Source: Dyadobacter sp. CY345
Lineage (GTDB): Bacteria > Bacteroidota > Bacteroidia > Cytophagales > Spirosomataceae
Direction of reading: 5' to 3'
NCBI RefSeq assembly: GCF_021502725.1
Contig: NZ_JAKFFS010000008.1
Span: forward strand, 62,001 to 126,000
DNA: 64,000 nucleotides
Position 1 is the first letter of the stretch; every line of letters starts with the position of its first letter. The notes beneath the pieces are model-generated. The model was not told the origin of the DNA. It made no database searches and worked only from the letters and a program-made list of their open reading frames with translations. Shown here piece by piece: positions 25,755 through 34,591 of the stretch. The position numbers and the translations under genes were made by a program.

Positions 25755-27191
25755 ATGAAACTGCATTCTATAATTATCGCATCAGCATTTATCCTATTTT
25801 CGACCTATGGTTTCGGTCAGGATGCTGACAATCAATCTGTGAAAGAGCTTAATGAGCAGAAGCAGAACATCGAAGCCAGTAAAAAACTAAATGAGCAGAA
25901 AATCCAGTTGGCAGAATTGGAGAATGAATTGGCCAAGAAAAAGGAAGATGCTGTAAAGGCTTCGACAGATGCACAGCAGGCTGCTAATGAAAATAAAGAA
26001 TTTGCTGATAAACTTCGTCAAAATCCGAAGGACAAAAAACTGGCCAACCAGGCGAGTAAAGCGGCGCGGAAAGCTGAGCGTTCTGCCAGGTCTGCGAACA
26101 AAACAAATGAAAACCAGGAGCAATTGACAAAGGATATTGCCTCACTCAGAGAGAAAATATCTCAGTCTGAAGCAGAAGTAACCGCGGCTCCGGCACTTTC
26201 CGGGACTGCAACTGCTGGTAATTTGAGCCAGGGTGCTGTAAACAATAACTTAGCAACAACAACGCAGGCTACTCAGCAAAATGCTTCCGGCCAGGTTGTG
26301 CAGCGAAATTTTAACGTCGATTCTTTAATGTCGTCAGGCTCAACACAAAACATTACTGAAAAGGTATTGGAATCAACGTACCGGAATTATCCGCCTCAGC
26401 AAGGTCAGCCATCAATAATCATTAACAATATTATCATCCCTTCTGATTATCAGAGACCACAAAATCAGGGAATGGTGCGTCAATCGGCGCAACCAGAGCG
26501 GCAAGACCGCATACGCGATGAGGATTATGAAGACTACAGAGCCTGGTTGAGAGAAAGAAACAGGAAACCAGCGAGGCAACAGCTTGCCGCGGAAGAATCG
26601 CGAGCATCTTCTGATCGGTTGACATTTAAGGAGCGTTTTGGTGAAAAACCGGCGCGAAATTCAGGTCTTTGGGTAATTCCTGTTGTTGGAGTTCACGCTT
26701 CAAATTTTAAAGCAGATATTCAGGATGGCGAGGCTGACGGCCGTATTGGCTGGAATGCTGGTCTCGATTTTCGAATCCATACAAAGAGATTTTTTGTTCA
26801 GCCTGGTGTTCATTATTTTAGTTCTTCGATGCGCTTTACCAGTGAAAGCGAAGTCTCGAATGCACCATTATTGTCAGGCCCGAGAATTCAGTCATTACGT
26901 GTTCCTTTATTATTAGGGCTTTATCTGACAAAAGCGAACAAAGGATTTTTTAAGATGAATATTAAAGGCGGAGCAACAGGATCATATTTATTAGCTGTCG
27001 ATAACAACGACCAGAACGCGTTTAACGAAGACAATATTGAGGAGTTTTCTTACGGTCTTAATGGCGGAATAGGATTGGAATTTGGTCTGATCACGCTTGA
27101 TATCTCGCATGAGTGGGGAATTACTCGTTTGTTTAAAGATAGTGATATGAAAAATAATATTCTGAGAGCCACGATTGGATTGAAGCTATAA
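25755..27191 (+). CDS. Outer-membrane beta-barrel protein with long coiled-coil N-terminus
   Basis: The 478-residue protein has a signal peptide (to about residue 22, ending YGFGQ). A charged coiled-coil stretch of about 110 residues is rich in Glu, Lys and Ala (about 25-135). A low-complexity linker of Gln, Asn, Thr and Pro follows (about 140-290), with a basic-acidic patch (RIRDEDYEDYRAWLRERNRK). The C-terminal 170 residues read as a porin-like barrel of the OMP_b-brl type, with alternating strands (GLWVIPVVGVHASNF, RFFVQPGVHYFSSS) ending ATIGLKL. The coiled coil probably spans the periplasm. A strong terminator follows. Function unknown. Confidence 0.8.
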   Translation: MKLHSIIIASAFILFSTYGFGQDADNQSVKELNEQKQNIEASKKLNEQKIQLAELENELAKKKEDAVKASTDAQQAANENKEFADKLRQNPKDKKLANQASKAARKAERSARSANKTNENQEQLTKDIASLREKISQSEAEVTAAPALSGTATAGNLSQGAVNNNLATTTQATQQNASGQVVQRNFNVDSLMSSGSTQNITEKVLESTYRNYPPQQGQPSIIINNIIIPSDYQRPQNQGMVRQSAQPERQDRIRDEDYEDYRAWLRERNRKPARQQLAAEESRASSDRLTFKERFGEKPARNSGLWVIPVVGVHASNFKADIQDGEADGRIGWNAGLDFRIHTKRFFVQPGVHYFSSSMRFTSESEVSNAPLLSGPRIQSLRVPLLLGLYLTKANKGFFKMNIKGGATGSYLLAVDNNDQNAFNEDNIEEFSYGLNGGIGLEFGLITLDISHEWGITRLFKDSDMKNNILRATIGLKL

Positions 27192-27210
27192 AGTTTTTGT
27201 ATAGTCGTTA

Positions 27211-27256
27211 CCGGGATTTGTATTCTGCCTAGCAGTATCCAAATCCCGGTTTTTTT
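27211..27256 (+). terminator. Rho-independent terminator
   Basis: CCGGGATTTG pairs with CAAATCCCGG (27240-27249), with a nested CTGC/GCAG stem in the loop and a run of seven T. It lies 20 bases after the stop of the coiled-coil barrel gene. Confidence 0.9.
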
Positions 27257-27333
27257 ATGCCTGATAAATATTACAAAACAAAACAACAATAATAATTGAA
27301 CGCATACACATAGTTCTACGAATTTATCTTAAA

Positions 27334-27362
27334 TTTGGCATGATTCTTGTAGTATATATTTG
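27334..27362 (+). promoter_or_regulatory. Bacteroidota promoter (TTTG, 17 nt, TATATTTG)
   Basis: A TTTG at 27334-27337 and an exact TAnnTTTG match at 27355-27362 are 17 bases apart, within the known spacing for this phylum. Transcription should start near 27369, about 270 bases before the ATG at 27640. This makes an unusually long leader for the ice-binding-like gene. Confidence 0.65.
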
Positions 27363-27639
27363 ATTAATGAAATGTAAAGCTCCTTTCTTGTTTGCTGCCA
27401 GATGCTTCCATTCCATTAGTTTTATTGCATCCCCACATATAGTAGACAGTTCTCACCCTGTTTTTCTATCATCGTTAGTTAATTTTTATTTGGTATCGAC
27501 TTTCAGTCTGCTGTACAATTTGCAGTATGCGGTTTGTAGAATCTGTAATAAAAATTCTCTAAGCATCGTGTGTCGCTCTTCAGGGCTTCTGGTTACCGCA
27601 TTTCGTTCAAAAACAAATTACAAATTCTATCAATTTATT

Positions 27640-28872
27640 ATGAGAAACTTTTCAAACTTTATTTTATTAATGCTTGCCCTGTCTGTCCCAATTGTAAACA
27701 GCCAGGCTCAAACTGCACCCGTTATCGGAAGCCCAGCTAGTACATTTACACTATTTACGTCTGCCGGAGCGCTGACGAATACTGGTGAGTCCGTTGTAAC
27801 CGGAGATATCGGAACAAACGCTGGTAATTACTCAGGTTTCAATGGGTCAGTTCTCATAGGTACTTCACATGTCGCTGATGGCATATCAGCAGCAGCAGTT
27901 CCGCAGGTGGCAGAGGCATTTACTTCATTTGATGTTAATGCATGCCCGGCTCCAATTTCCCCTACGCTTGGAAATGGACAGACTTTAACGGCCGGAATTT
28001 ACTGTGTTGGTGAAGCTGCTACGTTAACAGGAAATTTGACGCTGGACGCCCAGTCTAATCCTAATGCAGTCTTTATTATCAAGATTGGAGGGGCTTTGAC
28101 GACAGCGGCATTGTCAAATGTTCTGCTTACTAACGGAGCTCAATTGTCAAATGTTTACTTCAGAATCGATGGTGCATTAACAACAGGAACAAATTCATCA
28201 TTCAGAGGAACAGTGGTTTCTTCAGGAGCCATTGAATTTCTTGATGGAGCCAGCTTTCAGGGGAGAGCGCTGACAACGGCCGGTGCAATTACGTTAAACA
28301 ACAATCAGGTAAATGGAGAAGTCCCTCTCCCTGTTGTATTAACAAAATTCAATGCCGAACGTTCTGAAAATGAGTCAGTGTTAATTTCGTGGAGCACTGC
28401 TTCTGAGACAAATAGCGAACGGTTTGAGGTGCAGCATAGCGTTAATGGTAAGGAATGGAAAGAACTTGGATTCGTTGCAGCAAAAGGTGAAAGTGCTGCT
28501 ATATTAAGCTACACTTTTGCTCATGCGAAGGCGTCAAGAGGCTCTAACTATTACCGTTTGAAAATGGTAGATAAAGATCAGACATTTGCATACAGCCGGA
28601 TCAAAAGTATCGAATTCCGACCAAATGTTTCAGTTGTGATGTACCCAAATCCTACGCCTAACAGTGTGACTCTTATGGTAGAAGATATTGAACAGGTGCA
28701 GCGTATTCAGCTAATCAATATTTCGGGTATCGCTGTTTTTGACCAGCAGAAAGCCGGATTGACTAGTCTTGGGAGTCAGATTGATATGAAACAGTATCCT
28801 GCTGGCGCATATGTTGCCCGGGTAACAGCTGTGAACGGTTCAATTTCTTCGGTTAGAATTGTAAAGCTTTAA
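27640..28872 (+). CDS. Ice-binding-like protein (DUF3494) with T9SS sorting tail
   Basis: The ATG at 27640 opens a signal peptide (RNFSNFILLMLALSVPIVNSQAQ) and 410 residues; the frame stays open for 91 codons upstream, but with no signal peptide. Residues about 30-225 are a DUF3494 ice-binding-like beta-solenoid (FTLFTSAGALTNTG, VVTGDIGTN, the GIYCVGEAATLTGNLTLDA core, and FIIKIGGALTT). A fibronectin-like domain follows (about 230-320, SWSTASETNSERFEVQHS). The C-terminal 80 residues form a type A T9SS sorting domain (VVMYPNPTPNSVTL...YPAGAYVARV). Family knowledge: such proteins bind ice or act as surface adhesins, and T9SS tails direct secretion and anchoring. True ice binding is inference. 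Confidence 0.9.
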   Translation: MRNFSNFILLMLALSVPIVNSQAQTAPVIGSPASTFTLFTSAGALTNTGESVVTGDIGTNAGNYSGFNGSVLIGTSHVADGISAAAVPQVAEAFTSFDVNACPAPISPTLGNGQTLTAGIYCVGEAATLTGNLTLDAQSNPNAVFIIKIGGALTTAALSNVLLTNGAQLSNVYFRIDGALTTGTNSSFRGTVVSSGAIEFLDGASFQGRALTTAGAITLNNNQVNGEVPLPVVLTKFNAERSENESVLISWSTASETNSERFEVQHSVNGKEWKELGFVAAKGESAAILSYTFAHAKASRGSNYYRLKMVDKDQTFAYSRIKSIEFRPNVSVVMYPNPTPNSVTLMVEDIEQVQRIQLINISGIAVFDQQKAGLTSLGSQIDMKQYPAGAYVARVTAVNGSISSVRIVKL

Positions 28873-28916
28873 TTGGCAGATCGCGGAATCTTACCCGCCT
28901 TACATTTTAAGTTCAA

Positions 28917-28956
28917 AAGGCCTGACAGGAACAGATTATCGTTTCAGTCAGGCCTT
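28917..28956 (+). terminator. Terminator hairpin, 10-bp stem
   Basis: AAGGCCTGAC pairs with GTCAGGCCTT across a 20-nt loop, 45 bases after the stop of the ice-binding-like gene, followed by a T-rich stretch. Confidence 0.7.
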
Positions 28957-29643
28957 CTGGTTTTCTATCTATTAGTTTCACAACAGATATTAGAATTCGA
29001 TTATCGGGTAAAAAATAAAAGGCCCGGAAGCCCAGACCTTTATCTAAATATTTCTCACCGCCCGAAGGCTTGTAGTAAAAGTACGACAAAAAAACGGATT
29101 GTACTATTAGAATAATCGGTAAACGTAATTCTTGTTTTGTCAGCCATGAAAATTTGCTAAATAAACAAGATATGTTACCATTAGTAACCTTAACGTCGAT
29201 ATTTTAGCAACCTTTTTGTAGGATCGGTGACAATATTGTAAGGTCACATTAATATTGAATGTTTGCATTTATTTAAGATTTTAAGATACGGAACTAGCTT
29301 AATATTTGAATTGTAGATTATAGGATAACTTCAATTCCGATATTTATATACGCTACCAGAAAAGCAAAACTAACGGATGATTTGGGGGCAATCCTGTTGT
29401 TCTATCAATCAGCTGGTACTCGAATCTTCATAGGACCCAATCAATAATTTGTAATTGTCGTAATCTGGTCACGTATTCTATCTGAAATTTCAAGGTAAAG
29501 CGATTGGCAAATGTAGTATAGCCATCTGTGGTATGATATTTTAGCCTTCAAAAGCGTCTGGAAATCGCCCCGTTCTCGACATATTTTGTTAAGCCCGGGC
29601 GTTAGCCATCATTTTAAACTATCATTTATTAAATTCAAGACTC
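28957..29643. other. Long region without a gene
   Basis: Nearly 700 bases with no supported gene. The sequence is AT-rich with stops in all frames. The last 100 bases form the upstream region of the next gene; no exact TAnnTTTG element was found close to its ATG. Confidence 0.4.
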
Positions 29644-30219
29644 ATGAAAAAATTGTTATTTTCAGCCGCATTATTATTGTGCGCGCAATTTTCCTTCGCT
29701 CAATCATTTAGTATCGGCCCGAAAGCTGGTCTCAATATCAGTAATTATACTGGCGGTGACATCGAATCTGATGCATTAGTTGGTTATCACTTAGGTGGAC
29801 TTTTAAATTATGGTTTTGGCGAAGTTTTCTCAATCCAGCCCGAAGTATTGTTTTCAACCCAAGGTGCCAAGGTGCAGAGTAATGGAACTAAATCAGAATT
29901 TAAAATCAGTTACATTACGATTCCTGTAATGCTTAAATTTAAAACCAGCGGAGGATTTTATGTAGAGTTCGGGCCTCAGGTTGGTTTCCGTGCTTCTTCG
30001 GATGTGCCTGACCAGTCTATAAATAATTTTGCTAAAAACCTGGATCTTGCAGCAGGTGCCGGCCTTGGATATCAGTCACCGATTGGTCTGGGGGCAGGTC
30101 TCAGATACATCGCAGGTCTTTCAAAAGTAGGAAACTTTTCAGGGCAACCAATTAATCCCGATTTCAAGAACAGTGTAATTCAAGCCAGCATTTTCTGGGC
30201 GATTCCATTGGTAAAATAA
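29644..30219 (+). CDS. PorT-like outer-membrane beta-barrel protein
   Basis: At 191 residues it has a signal peptide (KKLLFSAALLLCAQFSFAQ) and a small barrel of the OMP_b-brl_2 type: GPKAGLNISNY at the start, then alternating amphipathic strands (FSIQPEVLFSTQGAK, YITIPVMLKFK, YVEFGPQVGFRAS, GLGAGLRYIAGLS) and a final SIFWAIPLVK. Family knowledge: these eight-strand barrels are common in Bacteroidota and mostly have no known function. An excellent terminator follows and the gene stands alone. Confidence 0.88.
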   Translation: MKKLLFSAALLLCAQFSFAQSFSIGPKAGLNISNYTGGDIESDALVGYHLGGLLNYGFGEVFSIQPEVLFSTQGAKVQSNGTKSEFKISYITIPVMLKFKTSGGFYVEFGPQVGFRASSDVPDQSINNFAKNLDLAAGAGLGYQSPIGLGAGLRYIAGLSKVGNFSGQPINPDFKNSVIQASIFWAIPLVK

Positions 30220-30230
30220 TTTTTCTGATG

Positions 30231-30276
30231 AAAAATAAGAAAGCACAGGCTCGTAAGTCTGTGCTTTCTTATTTTT
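30231..30276 (+). terminator. Strong terminator, 18-bp perfect stem
   Basis: AAAAATAAGAAAGCACAG pairs perfectly with CTGTGCTTTCTTATTTTT around a 10-nt loop, 11 bases after the stop. The A tract and T tract make it effective on both strands, so it also ends the small minus-strand gene next door. Confidence 0.9.
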
Positions 30277-30355
30277 GTATCAATTGAGAATTACAATTAT
30301 AATTCACAAATTCAACCTGTAAAGTGCTTGCCGTCTATCATTCACTGATTATTGG

Positions 30356-30517
30356 CTATTGCCGATCCCAATCTTTCAAAAATGAATTTGTAACAATTGA
30401 TAATGGCCAGAATATTGCACTGTTCACTGCCCGCGGCCAGTTAGGTTTAGGTTTTCGCGCTTCTTTCATGCAGTAATAAAGAAGAATTATCCCCGATAAA
30501 ATAAATGCTGATGCCAT
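30356..30517 (-). CDS. Small membrane protein, 53 aa
   Basis: On the minus strand an ATG at 30515-30517 opens 53 codons ending in TAG at 30356-30358. The product has a hydrophobic N-terminal helix (ASAFILSGIILLYYCM), a basic loop (KEARKPKPNW), a second apolar stretch (AVNSAIFWPLSIV) and a polar tail (NSFLKDWDRQ). The Pro/Trp pattern looks like a genuine small protein rather than noise. The bidirectional terminator at 30231-30276 lies about 80 bases downstream. Upstream the frame closes at a TAG eight codons before. I do not know the family. Confidence 0.55.
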   Translation of the reverse strand: MASAFILSGIILLYYCMKEARKPKPNWPRAVNSAIFWPLSIVTNSFLKDWDRQ

Positions 30518-30721
30518 AGCCCAAAATTGTTTATTGATGGTCTAAAAAAGACAGAATTTTTAGTTTTTCTAAATGTTGTATAAAGTAATTGGTTCAATAA
30601 CAATTTGAAAATTAGCGATTTATCATTAATGTTCAAAATGACGAAGGAAATATTTTGTGTCTTAATTTCCATTATTCTATACAAATTGATCTCAACATCG
30701 AAAAAATAGCCTTTATGAGCC

Positions 30722-30729
30722 TATCTTTG
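30722..30729 (+). promoter_or_regulatory. Bacteroidota -7 element (TATCTTTG)
   Basis: It is an exact TAnnTTTG match 33 bases before the TTG start at 30762, which would give a leader of about 25 nt. The -33 part is weak. Its position supports the TTG start of the kinase. Confidence 0.5.
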
Positions 30730-30761
30730 CGTTTTTTAGATGTCATCAAATTTCCTCTTCC

Positions 30762-32057
30762 TTGTTACTCACTAACCTGACAAATAAAACCCTTCGGATA
30801 TGGAATTATCTGAAAGGTGACAAAACCTTTTCCCTGCAGAGCAGAATTTATAATTCTGTCTGCCTCGTCACAATGGCAATTATGGTTTATAATGTACCAT
30901 TTTGCCTGGCATTGGGACTATATGATTCGATGCTGGTAACGTTATTACTTATTCCCCTACAATTTTATTTATATTATCTCTCACGCTTCCAGGGAAAAAC
31001 GGCGCTAAGCTCTATTTTTTTAATATTAATCATCAATCTGTTTTTTGCGATCTCATTTACGCTGAATTCGGGTATTCAAGGCTCTTCGCTGCTATCGTTT
31101 TCTATTTCCTATTTTTTAATTATAGCCATTGTACCCCGACGTCAATACTGGTTTTGGACAATCGCTAACATTCTGCTTGTGATGGGCCTGATCGTTTGGG
31201 AATATTATCATCCGGAATTAATCAATAATGGCTACCCGACACGAGCCGACCGCTTTGTTGATATTGCTTCTACGTATATCGCCACTATTGTTCTGACATT
31301 TTCCTGTCTTTCTTATATCATCAATAATTACAATCAGGAACGAATCACTGCAGAGCAGAATTCAACAGTACTTGCGTCTTTAAATCAGCAGAAAAATAAG
31401 TTGATCAGCATCATATCTCATGATTTCAACGCGCCGCTGAACAATATAAACAGTTATTTATATGTGCTGAGCAACCGGGATTTAAAGTTGGAAGACAAGA
31501 AAAAATATGAGAGTGAGCTTCGGAGAATTACGTTTGATACCCAAAATTTACTTTTGAACCTTTTGAACTGGTCAAAAAGTAATATGAATGGAATGAATTA
31601 CGTGCTGGAATCCGTAAACGTGAATGACGCGATGACGGATACATTAAATGTGTATCAGAATATTGCATCGGAAAAAAATGTTGAACTGGTTTATGAGATA
31701 TCCGATGAAATCGACGTCCTTGCGAATTTTGAGCTTATTGAAATAATATTCCGTAACCTGATCAGCAATGCGATAAAATTTACACCGGAAAGGGGGATAG
31801 TCCGCGTCTTTTCAGTTAATTCAAACGGTTATCACACCATTTCGATTTCGGATACAGGGCAGGGAATTCCACCCGAAAAACAGGCTGAAATCTTTACAGC
31901 AGATGTTACGCCCACTTTTGGAACGGGTCGTGAGCGAGGCGCAGGACTTGGACTTAAAATTTGCAGTGAATTTGTTCAGTACCTGAATGGCGAAATCTGG
32001 TTTACGACAGAACAAGGCATTGGAACAACATTCTCGGTAAAACTTCCTGTTGCCTGA
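30762..32057 (+). CDS. Membrane sensor histidine kinase
   Basis: The 431-residue protein begins with about six membrane helices (residues 32-185) with short loops and no recognised sensor domain. A HisKA box with phospho-accepting His 220 (SHDFNAPLN) follows, then a HATPase domain: N box NLISNAIKFTP near 325-340, G1 DTGQGIP and G2 GRERGAGLGL. Only a TTG start precedes the first helix; the first in-frame ATG (residue 38) would cut that helix. A -7 promoter element at 30722 supports the TTG. It faces a LuxR-type response regulator with 18 bases between the stops, which I infer to be its partner. The stimulus is unknown. Confidence 0.88.
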   Translation: MLLTNLTNKTLRIWNYLKGDKTFSLQSRIYNSVCLVTMAIMVYNVPFCLALGLYDSMLVTLLLIPLQFYLYYLSRFQGKTALSSIFLILIINLFFAISFTLNSGIQGSSLLSFSISYFLIIAIVPRRQYWFWTIANILLVMGLIVWEYYHPELINNGYPTRADRFVDIASTYIATIVLTFSCLSYIINNYNQERITAEQNSTVLASLNQQKNKLISIISHDFNAPLNNINSYLYVLSNRDLKLEDKKKYESELRRITFDTQNLLLNLLNWSKSNMNGMNYVLESVNVNDAMTDTLNVYQNIASEKNVELVYEISDEIDVLANFELIEIIFRNLISNAIKFTPERGIVRVFSVNSNGYHTISISDTGQGIPPEKQAEIFTADVTPTFGTGRERGAGLGLKICSEFVQYLNGEIWFTTEQGIGTTFSVKLPVA

Positions 32058-32075
32058 TCAAGGAAATTTGATAAA

Positions 32076-32708
32076 TCAGTATTTAAAAAGGGCAATTTTC
32101 TTCGATAATTCAATTTCGTTTGTAACGTTAAGTTTGGCATACAATCGATTTTTATAAGTACTGATCGTCGAGGCTTTCAGATTCATGATGTCCGCAATCT
32201 CGTTTGTAAATTTCCCTTCGCCGACCAGTTTCATCACTTCCATTTCGCGCTGTGAAAGGTTCAGGAATAGAGAGTCTGAATCAAGAGGAGCGTTGTTGAT
32301 CATACTATTCAGCATAACCTGTTGAATATCAGGGCTCATATATTTCTTGTCAGCATGAAGTGTTGCTATTGCACTTTTGAATTCTTCCCTGGAAGTTTGT
32401 TTTGAAATGAAACCGTCTGCTCCGGCTGAAATGTAAGACAGCGCGTAAATTTTTTCGTCGTAGCCAGAATGAATAAGGATCTTAACATGGTTTTGAATCT
32501 CCTTAATTTTACTAATCATACGAATTCCTTCGCCTTCCGGAATATCAATATCCAAAATAATATAATCGAAGTGCTCAGCAGTGAGTTTTGATAGCCCCTC
32601 GGAGAAAGAGCTTACCGACTGCGTTTTCGCATCTGGCAATACTTGTGAGATCATCACTTCTATACCCAGTGCGGTGAGAGAGTGATCTTCAAAAATTAGA
32701 AAATTCAT
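32076..32708 (-). CDS. NarL/LuxR-family response regulator
   Basis: At 210 residues it has a receiver domain (acidic pair at 7-8, phospho-accepting Asp 53 in ILDIDIP, Lys in GFISK near 105). A LuxR-type helix-turn-helix occupies about residues 145-205 (LSQREMEVMKLVGEGKFTNEIADIMNLK then STISTYKNRLYAKL). Family knowledge: phosphorylation promotes dimer binding to target promoters. It converges tail-to-tail with the histidine kinase gene at 30.8-32.1 kb, a likely cognate pair although transcribed separately. Confidence 0.93.
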   Translation of the reverse strand: MNFLIFEDHSLTALGIEVMISQVLPDAKTQSVSSFSEGLSKLTAEHFDYIILDIDIPEGEGIRMISKIKEIQNHVKILIHSGYDEKIYALSYISAGADGFISKQTSREEFKSAIATLHADKKYMSPDIQQVMLNSMINNAPLDSDSLFLNLSQREMEVMKLVGEGKFTNEIADIMNLKASTISTYKNRLYAKLNVTNEIELSKKIALFKY

Positions 32709-33275
32709 TAGACAATATTATTCATCAAGAAGCTGGGCAAGTGTCATCCTTCTTCATCAGACACGATTTAGAAGATATGGCTTTAAAATTTTTCTACAAA
32801 TATCTTAAAAATCCGCTACAAATTTCCGGAAATAAAAGGTCAAAATTTGCCTTCGCATTTTCGGCTTTTGAGATAAACTGTCTAAATAACTGTAAAGCAG
32901 AACTATTTATTGGCTGGGTTATCTAATAAAGATGCATTGTCCGCAGTTTAAAGTTGCGCTATATAGATTGTTGAAGACCAATCGATGGAGAAACTGAGAT
33001 TACTTTCTCCAAATAAAGGCATTTGAATTAATTTCAAATATATGTTGAGTAAAAAATATGCTCCACGGGTGATACCCATGGAGCATTTTGTTATTTGGAT
33101 AGAAGAGGATGTTTTCGTTTTTGTGGGTGTGAGTAGTCGATTTCTTTTCCGACCCTTGATGTGGTTTGTATAGTGGAACAAGGTTTGACAAAGGTCGGCT
33201 ATTGTTTTAGTTTGGTTTGTAGTAAGATCAGTCAGACTTTGTAGAAAGATTTTGATCTGGCGGATCTCTAAACTC
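32709..33275. other. Region without a gene between two convergent/divergent units
   Basis: Apart from the terminator at 33052-33086, this stretch of about 570 bases has only short frames with no protein features. It includes the upstream region of the response regulator gene. I see nothing else. Confidence 0.4.
33052..33086 (-). terminator. Terminator hairpin on the minus strand
   Basis: ATGCTCCA (33058-33065) pairs with TGGAGCAT (33079-33086), with an inner GGGT/ACCC stem across one mismatch. On the minus strand a run of six T follows (complement of 33052-33057). It lies about 190 bases past the stop of the CE15 gene and would end that transcript. Confidence 0.65.
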
Positions 33276-34466
33276 CTATTTATTAAAATACAAATCAGCT
33301 GTTTTTATAAACTGCTGCCAATCGTACGCTGTAAGATCATGAATTCCTTCCCTGATATGATAGGCAAGCGGCGGTTGTAATGAGGGAGTATTTATCGGGG
33401 GCAAATTTTTAGGTAAGCTGGATTTGAGTTTGTATAATTCATAAACTTTTTCCGACTCTTTTGCGGCCAAAAAGGTCCCTTTCGGATCGGCCCACAAATC
33501 CTCTGATGCATTAGTAATATAAACCGGTCTTGGAGCGATGGTCGCAATCAGCATGTGCTGATCTAGTGGCAGGGCCTGCTCCTTGTTATTGAATTTTTTA
33601 TAGTTATTATTAAACCAGTGCGGAAATGTTGTGTTGATACGCTCAATGGTTTCGCCATATCTCCGATGTGAAAGCGCTGCTCCTGTATTTCCGGAACAAT
33701 TGGTGACGCACATGGCAAAACGCTGATCCTGTGCAGCCGCCCAAAGCGAAGCTTTTCCGCCCCTGGAATGACCAACAACCACAACTTTTGAAGCATCAAT
33801 GGATTTGTCATTTTCAAAATAATCCATGACTCGGCTTGCCGCCCACGCCCAGGCTCCGACCGCTTTCATCCCATTATCCTTTTTGAGCTGCTCGGGATAA
33901 AGACGTAATACGCCATCCTGGAAAGTGTTTTTATTGTCCGGGGCTGCGTCGCTGTAATGAAAAGCAGCCACTGCATAACCGGCATTAATCACTTGCTCCG
34001 CGGGCCAAAATTCGCTGATTGTATCCCTTGTAGCTGACGTATTTCTTGGGCTACGGTTGTTGATGAGCAGAAACACGGGAACCGGCTTTTTAATATCTGA
34101 CGGAGTGAAAAGTACAAGATTAATGGTATCGGATTGTAGATCATTAGTAACCAAAATCTCTACTTCTTTCAAATTCGCCTTGCCATCCATGGCCTTTGGG
34201 CTTTCTCTTTTTATCTTAAAGGAAATAGCATCATACTTTTTAGGCATGATACCATACACATTTTCTTCAAAAAGCGAAATGATTTCAGGTCTTCGAATAT
34301 CCTCCCACGCTTTTGCAGTCGTAATTTTTTGATCGTTATTCGATAAAAGAATTTCCGGTAGTGTGTAAGCCGGGACTTTCGATTCGTCATAATTTTGAGC
34401 CGCTAACAGGTTGCAGAACAATAAAAACAAAAAGGTGACGGCGAGAATTTTTCTTTTGACCTCCAT
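33276..34466 (-). CDS. Glucuronoyl esterase-like hydrolase (carbohydrate esterase family 15)
   Basis: Starting at the ATG at 34464-34466 gives 396 residues with a signal peptide (RKILAVTFLFLLFCNLLAAQ). The nucleophile Ser 234 sits in VVGHSRGGK, and the family's second motif follows (NCSGNTGAALSHRRYGETI, 257-273). DQHMLIATIAPRPVY and EDLWADPKG come next, and the catalytic His 376 lies in REGIHDLTAYDW. Family knowledge: CE15 enzymes cut the ester between glucuronoxylan side chains and lignin alcohols. It stands apart from the PUL and no xylanase is adjacent. The catalytic acid cannot be fixed by eye. Confidence 0.88.
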   Translation of the reverse strand: MEVKRKILAVTFLFLLFCNLLAAQNYDESKVPAYTLPEILLSNNDQKITTAKAWEDIRRPEIISLFEENVYGIMPKKYDAISFKIKRESPKAMDGKANLKEVEILVTNDLQSDTINLVLFTPSDIKKPVPVFLLINNRSPRNTSATRDTISEFWPAEQVINAGYAVAAFHYSDAAPDNKNTFQDGVLRLYPEQLKKDNGMKAVGAWAWAASRVMDYFENDKSIDASKVVVVGHSRGGKASLWAAAQDQRFAMCVTNCSGNTGAALSHRRYGETIERINTTFPHWFNNNYKKFNNKEQALPLDQHMLIATIAPRPVYITNASEDLWADPKGTFLAAKESEKVYELYKLKSSLPKNLPPINTPSLQPPLAYHIREGIHDLTAYDWQQFIKTADLYFNK

Positions 34467-34591
34467 GATAGATTTCGATGAGCAAATCTGGTTGAACAAA
34501 CCTGATTTATTCTCAAAAGCAGGATTCTACTAAACTTTACTTGAAATAAATTTTGGCTGGAAAGAGGGTGATACTATGTGTCAATTTTCTT

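Noticed and set aside
27367..27639. N-terminal extension of the ice-binding-like protein
   Set aside because: The frame is open, but the signal peptide begins at 27640 and the extension has no protein character.
28873..29115. 80-codon frame after the ice-binding-like gene
   Set aside because: It reads through a terminator hairpin and has no recognisable features.
30487..30684. 65-codon minus-strand frame
   Set aside because: It overlaps the 53-residue membrane ORF in another frame and has no domain; the smaller ORF has better protein character.
32741..32926. 61-codon frame in the gap after the response regulator
   Set aside because: No start context, no domain, and composition of non-coding sequence.
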